A stretch of 64,000 nucleotides of DNA from Pseudomonas chlororaphis. Lineage in GTDB: Bacteria; Pseudomonadota; Gammaproteobacteria; Pseudomonadales; Pseudomonadaceae. Below, piece by piece: positions 32,377-40,599 of this stretch. The notes under the pieces were generated by a model. That model saw only the letters and a program-made list of their open reading frames with translations, did no database searches and had not been told where the DNA came from. The DNA lies in the NCBI RefSeq assembly GCF_001921865.1, contig NZ_MSCT01000013.1, forward strand, positions 1 through 64,000. The letters are read 5' to 3'. The translations under genes and the position numbers were made by a program. Within the stretch, counting starts at the first letter, position 1. Each line of letters begins with the position of its first letter.

Positions 32377-33759
32377 TTACAGGCGACCGAATTCGCGGGC
32401 GGTACGGTCTACGGCGGTACGGGTCTTGTCGACCAGTTCATCGATGTCGGCGTGGCTAGCCACCAGGGCCGGGGCCATGATCATCCGGCCCAGGGTCGAG
32501 CGGATGATCAAGCCCTCCTCGAAGCCGATGGTGCGGCAACGCCAGGCCATGTCGTTCTCGTTGGCGAAACGCCTGCGGCTGGCCTTGTCTTCGGCGAACT
32601 GCAAGGCCGCCACCAGCCCGGCGCCCTGCACCTCGCCGATCAACGGATGGTTGCCGAAGACTTCGCGCAGGCAGCGTTGCAGGTACGGCCCGGTCTCGTG
32701 CTTGACCCGGCTGACGATGCCTTCGTCGCGCAGGGCCTTGAGGTTGGCGATGGCCACCGCCGCCGCCACCGGGTGGCCGGAATAGGTCAGGCCGTGGGCG
32801 AAGACCCCGCCCTGCTCCACCAACGCCTCGGCCATGCGCTTGGAGAGAATCAGCCCGCCCATGGGGATGTAGCCGCTGGTCAGGCCCTTGGCGATGGACA
32901 GGGTGTCGGGCTCGAAACCGAAGTGCTGGTGGGCGAACCACTCGCCAGTGCGACCGAAGCCGCCGATCACTTCATCGGCGCACAACAACACGTCGTACTG
33001 GCGGCAGATGCGCTGGATCTCCGGCCAGTAGCTTTCCGGCGGGAAGATCATCCCGCCGGCGCCCTGGAACGGCTCGGCGACGAAGGCCGCAACGTTCTCG
33101 GCGCCCAGTTCGAGGATCTTCTCTTCCAGCTGCCGCGCCGCACGCAGGCCGAACTCGGCCGGGCTCAGGTCGCCTTCGTGGGCAAACCAGTACGGCTCGT
33201 CGATGTGCGCGACATCCGGGATCACCCCGCCCATGTCGTGCATGAACTTCATCCCGCCCAGGGCCGTGGCGCCCAGGGTCGAGCCGTGGTAGCCGTTCCA
33301 GCGGCCGATCATGATCTTCTTCTGCGGCTTGCCGAGGATCTGCCAGTAGCGCCGTACGGTGCGGATCAGCACCTCGTTGGCCTCGGAGCCGGAGTTGGTG
33401 TAGATCGCGTGGCTGTAGTGGCTGGGCAGCAAGCTGAACAGCAACTCGGACAGCTCGACCACCGCCGGGTGGGTGGTGTGGAAGAACATGTTGTAGTACG
33501 GCAACTGCTCCAACTGCTGGCTGGCGGCAGCCGCCAGGTCCTTGCGGCCGTAGCCCAGGTTGGTGCACCACAGGCCCGACATGCCGTCCAGGTAGCGCTG
33601 GCCGTCGTTGTCCCAGAGCGCCAGGCCCTCGCCGCGCACGATCACCCGCGGGCCTTCGGCGTTCAGCGCCTTCTGGTCGAGGAAGGCATGAATGTGGTGC
33701 GCGGCGTCCGCGGCCTGGTAGTCGCCGGTGCTGCGCACGGGTTTGGCTTGAGCGGTCAT
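32377..33759 (-). CDS. Class III pyridoxal-phosphate aminotransferase (omega/diamine-pyruvate type)
   Basis: 460 residues from ATG 33759, chosen over upstream in-frame codons because AAGGAG lies 7 nt before it. Hallmarks are SGSEANEVLIRTVRRYW, GRWNGYHGSTLGATALGG, LLCADEVIGGFGRTGEWF, and the PLP lysine K291 in SIAKGLTSGYIPMGG. It is close by eye to SpuC-type putrescine/beta-alanine-pyruvate aminotransferases. It should convert a primary amine (diamine or omega-amino acid) to an aldehyde for the neighbouring aldehyde dehydrogenase. It overlaps the permease stop by 4 nt. Confidence 0.88.
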   Translation of the reverse strand: MTAQAKPVRSTGDYQAADAAHHIHAFLDQKALNAEGPRVIVRGEGLALWDNDGQRYLDGMSGLWCTNLGYGRKDLAAAASQQLEQLPYYNMFFHTTHPAVVELSELLFSLLPSHYSHAIYTNSGSEANEVLIRTVRRYWQILGKPQKKIMIGRWNGYHGSTLGATALGGMKFMHDMGGVIPDVAHIDEPYWFAHEGDLSPAEFGLRAARQLEEKILELGAENVAAFVAEPFQGAGGMIFPPESYWPEIQRICRQYDVLLCADEVIGGFGRTGEWFAHQHFGFEPDTLSIAKGLTSGYIPMGGLILSKRMAEALVEQGGVFAHGLTYSGHPVAAAVAIANLKALRDEGIVSRVKHETGPYLQRCLREVFGNHPLIGEVQGAGLVAALQFAEDKASRRRFANENDMAWRCRTIGFEEGLIIRSTLGRMIMAPALVASHADIDELVDKTRTAVDRTAREFGRL

Positions 33760-35192
33760 TGCGAATCTCCTTGTGGTTTTTGATCGAGGTTGCCGAGCAC
33801 GCTGCACAGCGGCTCCGGCTTGAACAGCGGCTTGCCCATCACACCCTTGATCCACAGCACGGCGATGATCGAGACGATCAGCAGCACCAGGCCTGCGTAG
33901 GCGAAGATCGAAAAGGTCATGTCCGGGCTCGGCGAGACGTTCCAGATCGCAAACAGCATGCCGGCGATGCCGAACAGCTGCGGCAGCGGGTAGAACGGCG
34001 TGCGGAACGGCCGCGCCACCTGGGGGTAGCGCCGGCGCAGGGCGATGACGTTGATGTGGGTGACGATGTAGGCCAGCAGCCAGGCCAGCGCGGCCGAGAG
34101 CAGCAGCTGGTTGATCGCGTCAGCGTGGTCGTGCATCAGCAGCAGCGGCAACCCGGTGACCGCGGCAATGAACAGCACCGCCACCCAGGGCGCGCCGCTG
34201 CGCTTGCCCTGGCGCTTGAAGACGCCGAAGGCCTGGCCGTTGCGGGCCATGCCGAAGAGCATGCGCGGAATGGCCGCCAGCGAACTGTTGAGGGTGCTGC
34301 AAGTGGCGGTGATCGCCGCGGTGACCAGGAACACCTTGCCGGCCTCGCCGAACACCGTGGTAGCGAACAGGTAATGCGGCAGGCCGTTGCTGGCCAGCTC
34401 CGCCTGGGGCACGGTGAGCAAGGCGCCCAGCCCGTAGAGGCTGATGATGACGAAGATGATGGTCAGGCCAAGCATCATCGAACCGGGGATATTGCGCTCC
34501 GGGCGCCGGGTTTCCTCCACCAGCGGGCAGACGAACTCGGCGCCGACAAAACCCCACACCGCCATCGCCGTCAGGGCGATCACCCCCAGGCCCAGGGGGT
34601 TCCAGTGGGCGCTGTCGAACAGGCTCGGGTTGGCCACGGCGATATCGCTGCTCATCGCGCTCAGGCCCATCACCAGCAACACCACGGTCATCACCACCGC
34701 CAGCACCGTTTGCAGGCGGGCGAAGATGTCGATGTTGAACAGATTAAGCACGGTGAACAGCGCCAGCACGCCGAGGGCCACGCTCAACGGCGGCAGGGAG
34801 TGCGGGTAGACCTTGTCGATGATGAATTCCATCAGCAACAGCTCGGCCGACAGGGCGAACATCGCCACCACGATGTAGCCGGAAAAGGTCGCGAGGATCG
34901 CCGGGAACTGGCCGATGGCGACTTCGGTGTAGGTGCTCAGGCTGCCGGCGCGGGGAATCATCAGCGCCAGCTCGGAGAACGAACAGGCGTAGCTCAGGGC
35001 CAGCAGGTAGGCCAGGCCCAGGGGCACGATAAAGCCCAGCCCGGCGATGCCGACGCCTTGCAGCATCAGCACCATCACGCCTTGGGACACCACCAGGCCG
35101 ATGGCCACCGCCAACAGCGCGGTGAGGCCGAGTTTCTTGCGACTCGCGGGCGGCGCCAGGGCGCCGGTTTGCACGCTTGCATTGCTGTTCAT
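33756..35192 (-). CDS. APC-superfamily amino acid/polyamine permease
   Basis: 478 residues, about 12 hydrophobic helices. The family-typical opening reads LGLTALLAVAIGLVVSQGVM, with FSELALMIPRAGSLSTYTE in helix 2-3, FVGAEFVCPLVEETRRPERN in the helix 6 loop, and RMLFGMARNGQAFG. The last pattern is typical of APC exchangers for basic amino acids, ethanolamine or polyamines. It lies inside the catabolic operon (57 nt after the aldehyde dehydrogenase, overlapping the aminotransferase), so it is the likely importer of the substrate or exchanger of a product. Confidence 0.9.
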   Translation of the reverse strand: MNSNASVQTGALAPPASRKKLGLTALLAVAIGLVVSQGVMVLMLQGVGIAGLGFIVPLGLAYLLALSYACSFSELALMIPRAGSLSTYTEVAIGQFPAILATFSGYIVVAMFALSAELLLMEFIIDKVYPHSLPPLSVALGVLALFTVLNLFNIDIFARLQTVLAVVMTVVLLVMGLSAMSSDIAVANPSLFDSAHWNPLGLGVIALTAMAVWGFVGAEFVCPLVEETRRPERNIPGSMMLGLTIIFVIISLYGLGALLTVPQAELASNGLPHYLFATTVFGEAGKVFLVTAAITATCSTLNSSLAAIPRMLFGMARNGQAFGVFKRQGKRSGAPWVAVLFIAAVTGLPLLLMHDHADAINQLLLSAALAWLLAYIVTHINVIALRRRYPQVARPFRTPFYPLPQLFGIAGMLFAIWNVSPSPDMTFSIFAYAGLVLLIVSIIAVLWIKGVMGKPLFKPEPLCSVLGNLDQKPQGDSQ

Positions 35193-35249
35193 GGGGGGTT
35201 CCGTCTTGTTGTTTTATTTTTTGGACAGATCGGGGCCGCTCTACGGCCC

Positions 35250-36743
35250 TCAGCCGCGCAGCTGAATCCAGGTGGTTTTCAGCTGCGTGTACTTGTCGAA
35301 CGAATGCAGCGACAGGTCGCGGCCGAAGCCCGACTGCTTGCCGCCGCCGAAGGGCACCGTCACATCCAGCGCATCGACGGTGTTCACCGACACCGTGCCG
35401 GCGTTCAGGCGCCGCGCCACCCGGTGGGCGCGATTGAGGTCGTCGGTCCAGACCGACGCCGCCAGGCCATAGATGTGTGCGTTGGCCAGGGCCACCGCCT
35501 GCGCTTCGTCGTCGAACACGCTGACCGCCAGCACCGGGCCGAACACCTCTTCGCGGGCCAGGGTCATGTCGGCGGTCACACCGGTGAAAATCGTCGGCTC
35601 GATAAAGTTGTCCGAGCCGTCGATGCTCAGTTGCCGGCCGCCGCACACCAGCTGCGCACCTTCGGCCCGGGCCTGTTCGATGTACTGCATGATCCGTTGC
35701 GTCTGCCGCGCATCGACGATGGCCCCGGCCCGGCTCGCCGGGTCCAGCGGGTTGCCCGGCTGCCACTGGCGCGCCTTGGCCTGCAGGCGCTCGACGAACT
35801 CGGCGGCAATCGAGCGCTGCACCAGCAACCGCGAGTTGGCCGAGCAGACTTCGCCCTGGTTGAAGAAGATGCCGAACGCGGCTTTCTCGGCCGCCAGGTC
35901 CAGGTCCTGGCAATCGGCGAACACCAGGTTCGGGCTCTTGCCGCCACATTCCAGCCAGACCTGCTTGAGGTTCGACTGCGCGGCGTACTGCATGAAGTAC
36001 TTGCCCACTTCGGTGGAGCCGGTGAACACCAGCGCATCCACCTCCATGTGCAGGCCGAGGGCGCGACCAGCCTCCTCGCCCAGCCCCGGCACCACGTTGA
36101 GCACACCCTTGGGAAGGCCCGCCTCGATGGCCAGTTCGGCCAGGCGCAGGGCCGAGAACGGCGACTGCTCGGCGGGCTTGAGCACCACGCTGTTGCCGGC
36201 GGCCAGGGCCGGGGCGAGTTTCCAGGCGGCCATGTCCAGCGGGAAATTCCACGGCACCACCGCGCCGATCACCCCCAACGGCACCCGGGTAATGGTCGCC
36301 AACACGTTGCTGGCACTCGGCGCCACCTGGTCGTAGAGCTTGTCGAGGCTTTCGCCGTACCAGGCGAACACCTGGGCGGCGCCCGGTACGTCGATGTTCC
36401 AGGCGTCCATCACCGGCTTGCCCATGCTCAAGGAGTCGAGCAAGGCCAGTTCGTCGCGGTGCTCCAGCATCAGCCGCGACAGGCGCAGCAGGATCGCCTT
36501 GCGTTCGCTCGGCGCCATCCGGGCCCAGGGCCCCTGCTCGAAGGCACGGCGGGCGCTGCGCACGGCCTGGTCGACCTCGGCCTGGCCGCAGGCGGCCACC
36601 TGGGCCAACCGCTTGCCAGTGGCCGGGTTGATCACCGCAAAGCGCGCGCCGTTCTGTGCCTGGCACGCTTCTCCATCGATAAAGGCGCTATCGATCAGGC
36701 GTTGCCGCTGCGCCAGGGCTGTCCACTCGTTGAAGTCGTTCAC
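35250..36743 (-). CDS. NAD(P)-dependent aldehyde dehydrogenase (PuuC/KauB-like)
   Basis: 497 residues, full-length ALDH. The cofactor region VVPWNFPLDMAAWKLAPALA, FTGSTEVGK, catalytic Glu265 (LECGGKSPN) and nucleophile Cys300 (GEVCSA) are all present, as is the C-terminal PFGGGKQSGFGRD. The best family match is gamma-glutamyl-gamma-aminobutyraldehyde or 4-guanidinobutyraldehyde dehydrogenases. It would oxidise the aldehyde made by the class III aminotransferase. It lies 16 nt after the M20 hydrolase gene. Confidence 0.9.
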   Translation of the reverse strand: MNDFNEWTALAQRQRLIDSAFIDGEACQAQNGARFAVINPATGKRLAQVAACGQAEVDQAVRSARRAFEQGPWARMAPSERKAILLRLSRLMLEHRDELALLDSLSMGKPVMDAWNIDVPGAAQVFAWYGESLDKLYDQVAPSASNVLATITRVPLGVIGAVVPWNFPLDMAAWKLAPALAAGNSVVLKPAEQSPFSALRLAELAIEAGLPKGVLNVVPGLGEEAGRALGLHMEVDALVFTGSTEVGKYFMQYAAQSNLKQVWLECGGKSPNLVFADCQDLDLAAEKAAFGIFFNQGEVCSANSRLLVQRSIAAEFVERLQAKARQWQPGNPLDPASRAGAIVDARQTQRIMQYIEQARAEGAQLVCGGRQLSIDGSDNFIEPTIFTGVTADMTLAREEVFGPVLAVSVFDDEAQAVALANAHIYGLAASVWTDDLNRAHRVARRLNAGTVSVNTVDALDVTVPFGGGKQSGFGRDLSLHSFDKYTQLKTTWIQLRG

Positions 36744-36759
36744 CGCGGATTCCTTGTCG

Positions 36760-37923
36760 TTATGGGTTGTTGGAAAGGTATTCGGCCAGCCGGTCCATCA
36801 ACCGGTCGCAGGCCGCCAGCTGTTCGACGCTGACGAATTCGTCGGGCTTGTGGCCCTGGTCCATGCTGCCGGGGCCGCAGACCACCGCCGGGATGCCGGC
36901 CTGATGGAACAGCCCGCCCTCGGTGCCGAAGGCCACGGTGCCGAAGGCCTCGCTGCCGCACAGGTGCGCCACCAGTCGGGCGGCAGCGCTTTGCGGCGCG
37001 GTGGCCAAGCCGGGATAGGCGGAAATCGGCTCGAAGCGGATCGCCGTCTCGGCCTTGACGGCCTGCATGGCCGGCAGCAGCGTCTGCTGCGCATAGGCCT
37101 GCAACTCGTCGACCACCGCCTGGGGCTCGAAGGCCGGCAAGGCGCGCACCTCGAAATCGAAGCGGCAGTCGGCCGGGACAATGTTCAGCGCGGTGCCGCC
37201 CTGGATCACCCCGACCTGCACCGTGGAGAACGCCGGGTCGAAACGCGGGTCGTGGTGCTCTGGCGCAGCCAGGCGCTGGCCGATCTCCCCCAGCCGGCCG
37301 ATCAGCCGCGCCGCCTGTTCGATGGCGTTGACCCCGTAAGGCGCGTAGGCCGAATGGCAGGGCGCGCCGCGCACATGGCAACGCATGGCCAGCTTGCCCT
37401 TGTGGCCGAGCACCGGCTTGAGCTCGGTGGGCTCGCCGATCAGGCACAGCGCCGGTGGTGCAACGCGTTGCGCCAGCACCTCCAGCAGGCTGCGCACGCC
37501 GAGGCAGCCGACCTCCTCGTCATAGGAGAACGCCAGGTGCACCGGCCGGCGCAGCGGGCTGGCGAGGAACAGCGGCACCGCGGCCAGCACCGAGGCCAGG
37601 TAGCCCTTCATGTCGGCGGTGCCGCGCCCGTAGAGCTTGCCGTCGCGCTCGCTCAGGACGAAGGGCTCGACCGTCCACGGCTGGCCGTCCACGGGCACCA
37701 CATCGGTGTGCCCGGAGAGCACGATGCCCCCCGCCACCGCCGGGCCGATGCTGGCCAGCAGGTTGGCCTTGGTCCGCTCGGCGTTGTGGATCAGCTCACA
37801 GGCGACGCCCAGGCCGTGCAGGTAGTCGCGCACAAACTCGATCAGCGCCAGGTTCGAGTCGCGGCTGACCGTGGCAAAGCCCACCAGCCTGGCCAGCAAG
37901 GCGCGGCTGCGCGGCTCACTCAT
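36760..37923 (-). CDS. M20-family metallohydrolase, acetylornithine deacetylase (ArgE)-like
   Basis: 387 residues. Metal-site motifs are GHTDVVPVDG (first His-Asp), YGRGTADMKG (bridging Asp), YDEEVGCLGV (catalytic Glu pair) and a C-terminal HKPDEFV (last His). GEPTELKPVLGHKG marks the ArgE/DapE subgroup. It hydrolyses an N-acyl bond; in this operon it likely releases a free amine or amino acid from an N-acylated compound rather than serving arginine synthesis. It overlaps the DUF1028 gene by 8 nt. Confidence 0.88.
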   Translation of the reverse strand: MSEPRSRALLARLVGFATVSRDSNLALIEFVRDYLHGLGVACELIHNAERTKANLLASIGPAVAGGIVLSGHTDVVPVDGQPWTVEPFVLSERDGKLYGRGTADMKGYLASVLAAVPLFLASPLRRPVHLAFSYDEEVGCLGVRSLLEVLAQRVAPPALCLIGEPTELKPVLGHKGKLAMRCHVRGAPCHSAYAPYGVNAIEQAARLIGRLGEIGQRLAAPEHHDPRFDPAFSTVQVGVIQGGTALNIVPADCRFDFEVRALPAFEPQAVVDELQAYAQQTLLPAMQAVKAETAIRFEPISAYPGLATAPQSAAARLVAHLCGSEAFGTVAFGTEGGLFHQAGIPAVVCGPGSMDQGHKPDEFVSVEQLAACDRLMDRLAEYLSNNP

Positions 37924-38590
37924 CGCCCGGCACTCCGTAGCTCGGCGCCAGGGTCGGGTTGAGGGCGCGGGTCAGGTAGTCCTGCAACTGCGGCTCATAG
38001 GCGCTCCAGAGGCTGTGCAACTGGCCGATGGGGTTTTCCTCGGCCCAGTCCACCCGCAGGTCGACGATCGGCCAGACCAGCTCGCCGACCACCGACATCG
38101 CCGCCGAATGCACCGCCCCGGCTTCGCCGCCGGCGTCCTGCCCGGCTTGCAAGGCGCTGAGCAAACGGGTCGCCAGGCAGCCTTCGCTGTGCTCGAAGGC
38201 CTCGACCATGCGCTCGATCACCGCGCTGTTGGCCAACAGGTTGCCGGCCGCCACGCATTGCTCGCCGGCCACCGCGTTGTGGATGCCCAGGGCCTGATTG
38301 CCGCTGAACACCGCGGTGCGCCCCTGGGCATCGACCACCGCCACCTGGCGGTACTGGCTGTAGCCGTTGCGGGTCAGCGCCTGGTCCAGGGCCTGCTGCG
38401 GCGCCAGGCCTTCGCCCAGGCCGTCGAGCACCTGCGGGCCGAGGGCCGGCAAGGTGATGTTCTGGCTCGCCACCGCGCCCACGCCGCTGCGCAGCCAGGG
38501 GCAACGCGCGCCGACGGCGATGCTCGAGGAACTGATGGCGATGCCCAGCTGGCCGGTTTCGGCGCAGCGCCCAACGATGGAAAACGTCAT
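37916..38590 (-). CDS. DUF1028-family protein (Ntn-hydrolase-like)
   Basis: 224 residues starting at ATG 38590 with AAGGAG about 6 nt upstream. The N-terminal MTFSIVGRC and GQLGIAISSSSIAVGARC motifs are the family signature. DUF1028 proteins are of unknown function with an Ntn-hydrolase-like fold and are found beside amidases and Rid proteins. By neighbours (M20 hydrolase, Rid protein, FMO) it may hydrolyse an amide or lactam in the same degradation route. It lies 10 nt after the Rid gene. Confidence 0.85.
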   Translation of the reverse strand: MTFSIVGRCAETGQLGIAISSSSIAVGARCPWLRSGVGAVASQNITLPALGPQVLDGLGEGLAPQQALDQALTRNGYSQYRQVAVVDAQGRTAVFSGNQALGIHNAVAGEQCVAAGNLLANSAVIERMVEAFEHSEGCLATRLLSALQAGQDAGGEAGAVHSAAMSVVGELVWPIVDLRVDWAEENPIGQLHSLWSAYEPQLQDYLTRALNPTLAPSYGVPGDE

Positions 38591-38600
38591 GGCGAACTCC

Positions 38601-39011
38601 TTAGTCGGGGATGACTGCGATCACGTCGATTTCCATCAGCCACTGCGGCTGGCCGAGGGCACTGACCACCAGCCCGGTGGAAATCGGGAACACGCCCTTG
38701 AGCCATTTGCCGACCTCCTGGTAGACCGGTTCGCGGTAGCGCGGGTCGATCAGGTAGGTGGTGGTCTTGACGATATGGCTGAGGTCGCTGCCGGCCTCTT
38801 CGAGCAGTTGCTTGACGTTGCGCATGGCCTGCTCGGCCTGGGCCCGCGGGTCGCCGAGGCCGACCAGTTGGCCGTTGAAATCGGTGCCGACCTGGCCACG
38901 CACATACACCGTGTTGCCGGCGCGCACGGCCTGGCACAGGTCGTTGTCCAGGGTCTGGTTCGGGTAGGTGTCTTTGGTGTTGAACATGCGGATGCGGGTA
39001 TGCGTAGGCAT
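38601..39011 (-). CDS. Rid (YjgF/YER057c/UK114)-family protein
   Basis: 136 residues from ATG 39011, which shares a base with the FMO stop (TGATG). The fold motifs AVRAGNTVYVRGQVG, AEQAMRNVKQLLEEAGSDL and LMEIDVIAVIP are clear. The catalytic Arg of archetypal RidA, expected in the P-x-R-S segment, is not seen; the segment reads FPISTGLVV. It is therefore a Rid subfamily member outside the standard enamine/imine deaminases. It may still handle an imine or enamine made by the neighbouring monooxygenase. Confidence 0.88.
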   Translation of the reverse strand: MPTHTRIRMFNTKDTYPNQTLDNDLCQAVRAGNTVYVRGQVGTDFNGQLVGLGDPRAQAEQAMRNVKQLLEEAGSDLSHIVKTTTYLIDPRYREPVYQEVGKWLKGVFPISTGLVVSALGQPQWLMEIDVIAVIPD

Positions 39012-40339
39012 CAACGGGCTCCTATCAGGCTGGTAGGCAGGCTGGCGGGTTGAGTGGACGATTCGCGGTCGGCCTGGCGCTGGGCGGCGTCGCGATAATC
39101 GAAATAGAGGCGCTGTTTGACGATGTGCTCGGCGATGTGCCGGGCGTCGTGCCACACGCCCCAGATAAACGCCGAGCCGCGCCGCGACAGCCACGGCAGG
39201 CCGACGAAGTAGATCCCCGGCTCGCTGGATACGCCGCGCTGGTGCCGGGGCTTGCCGTTGTCCTTGAAGGCGTCGACCTGCAGCCAGCTGTAGTCCACCG
39301 AATAGCCGGTGGCCCAGATGATGGTGGTGACCCCGGCCTTGGCCAGGTCGAGTTGGAGTAGCGGCTGGGTCAGGCACGGCGGGTCCGGGAGCATCACCCG
39401 CGCTTCAGGTTCTTGCGGCAGGTCGAGGCCGTTGCGGGCGATATAGGCGTCGGCGGCATCCAGCAGCGCCAGGTAATTTTCGTCGCCGCGGGCGATGTTC
39501 TCGGCCAGGTTGGCTTCGAAGCTGACCACGCCGTTATCGAAGGCCTTGGTCAGGCCGACCAGGGTCATGCCCTGCTGGGTCAGCCGGCGAAAATCCACGG
39601 TATGCCCGCCGCGGGCGCCGCTGACGGCGATGGTCACATGCTCCTTGCCCGGCTGCATGGTTTCGGCATCCCACTCGCCGAGCACCCCCAGCCACCAGCA
39701 GAAATCGCGGTTGCGATAAGCCCGCGGCGGCCGGTCGTGGGCGCCCACCGAGAGGTAGACCTGCTTGCCGGCGCGTTGCAGCTCATCGGCGATCTGCACC
39801 CCGGAAGAACCGGCGCCGACCACCAGCACCGCGCCTTCGGGCAACTGCTGCGGGTTGCGGTAGGCGGCGGAATGCATTTGCAGCACGCGCGCGTCCTGCG
39901 GGGCGATCGGCGGGATCACCGGGCGCTGGAACGGGCCGGTGGCGACCACCACTTGCCGGGCCTCGATCACGCCGTCGCTGGTGTCCACGGTGAAGCCCGG
40001 GCGGTTGACATTGCGCACCACCTTTTTGACTTCGACACCGGTGCGGATCGGCGCCTTGATTTTGTCGGCATAGGCTTCGAAGTAGTCGGCGACCTGGTCC
40101 TTGCCGGCAAAGGCGTCGGGGTCCAGCCCGGCGAATTCCAGCCCCGGAAAGCGGTCGTGCCAGGCCGGGCCGTTGGCCACCAGCGAATCCCAGCGCCCGG
40201 TGCGCCAGGCTTCGGCGATACGGTTGCGTTCCAGCACCAGGTGCGGCACGCCCAGGCGGCTCAGGTGTTCGCTCATGGCTACGCCGGCCTGGCCGGCGCC
40301 CACTACAAGGGTGTCGATTATTGTTTTATGGGTTGTCAT
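39011..40339 (-). CDS. Flavin-dependent monooxygenase (CzcO/FMO type)
   Basis: 442 residues. It has an FAD-binding VVGAGQAGVAMSEHL near the N-terminus and an NADP-binding VVGAGSSGVQIADEL near 170. An FMO/Baeyer-Villiger-like MHSAAYR segment lies between them, with a C-terminal ATGYSVDYSWL. It is the first gene of the eight-gene minus-strand operon. It probably N-oxygenates or otherwise opens the amine substrate, giving an imine or hydroxylamine for the downstream Rid and hydrolase proteins. The substrate is not known. Confidence 0.85.
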   Translation of the reverse strand: MTTHKTIIDTLVVGAGQAGVAMSEHLSRLGVPHLVLERNRIAEAWRTGRWDSLVANGPAWHDRFPGLEFAGLDPDAFAGKDQVADYFEAYADKIKAPIRTGVEVKKVVRNVNRPGFTVDTSDGVIEARQVVVATGPFQRPVIPPIAPQDARVLQMHSAAYRNPQQLPEGAVLVVGAGSSGVQIADELQRAGKQVYLSVGAHDRPPRAYRNRDFCWWLGVLGEWDAETMQPGKEHVTIAVSGARGGHTVDFRRLTQQGMTLVGLTKAFDNGVVSFEANLAENIARGDENYLALLDAADAYIARNGLDLPQEPEARVMLPDPPCLTQPLLQLDLAKAGVTTIIWATGYSVDYSWLQVDAFKDNGKPRHQRGVSSEPGIYFVGLPWLSRRGSAFIWGVWHDARHIAEHIVKQRLYFDYRDAAQRQADRESSTQPASLPTSLIGAR

Positions 40340-40442
40340 GTCTGCGCCCTGTTGAGTGATCCCACGCAGGCAGCCGTGGGCGGTGTAGGACGCATTCTGG
40401 GAGACGGCGAAAAAACGCGAAATTATGATTTTTGTGGTTGCT

Positions 40443-40461
40443 AGAGAGTAAAAAACTCTCT
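40443..40461. promoter_or_regulatory. AT-rich perfect palindrome (7-bp arms) in divergent promoter region
   Basis: AGAGAGT, five A, ACTCTCT. It lies 104 bp before the FMO start and 139 bp before the Tle1-like gene, in the only promoter gap between the divergent units. It could be an operator or a short hairpin. The 260-bp gap holds no other feature I can support. Confidence 0.35.
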
Positions 40462-40599
40462 GGCTATTTGGGGCTTCTATGCATCAGCCCTACAACAGAA
40501 TCAGCCACAACCGAGCCCGTTGCAGATTCCTCCTAAATCCATTGCCCGCCCTTCCCGGTACGGTCTTCAGCACCCTCCTCGACCGCACCAGGACCAGCC

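Noticed and set aside
33759-36833. 1024-codon plus-strand frame opposite the catabolic operon
   Set aside because: Antisense of permease and aldehyde dehydrogenase genes, which carry intact catalytic motifs.
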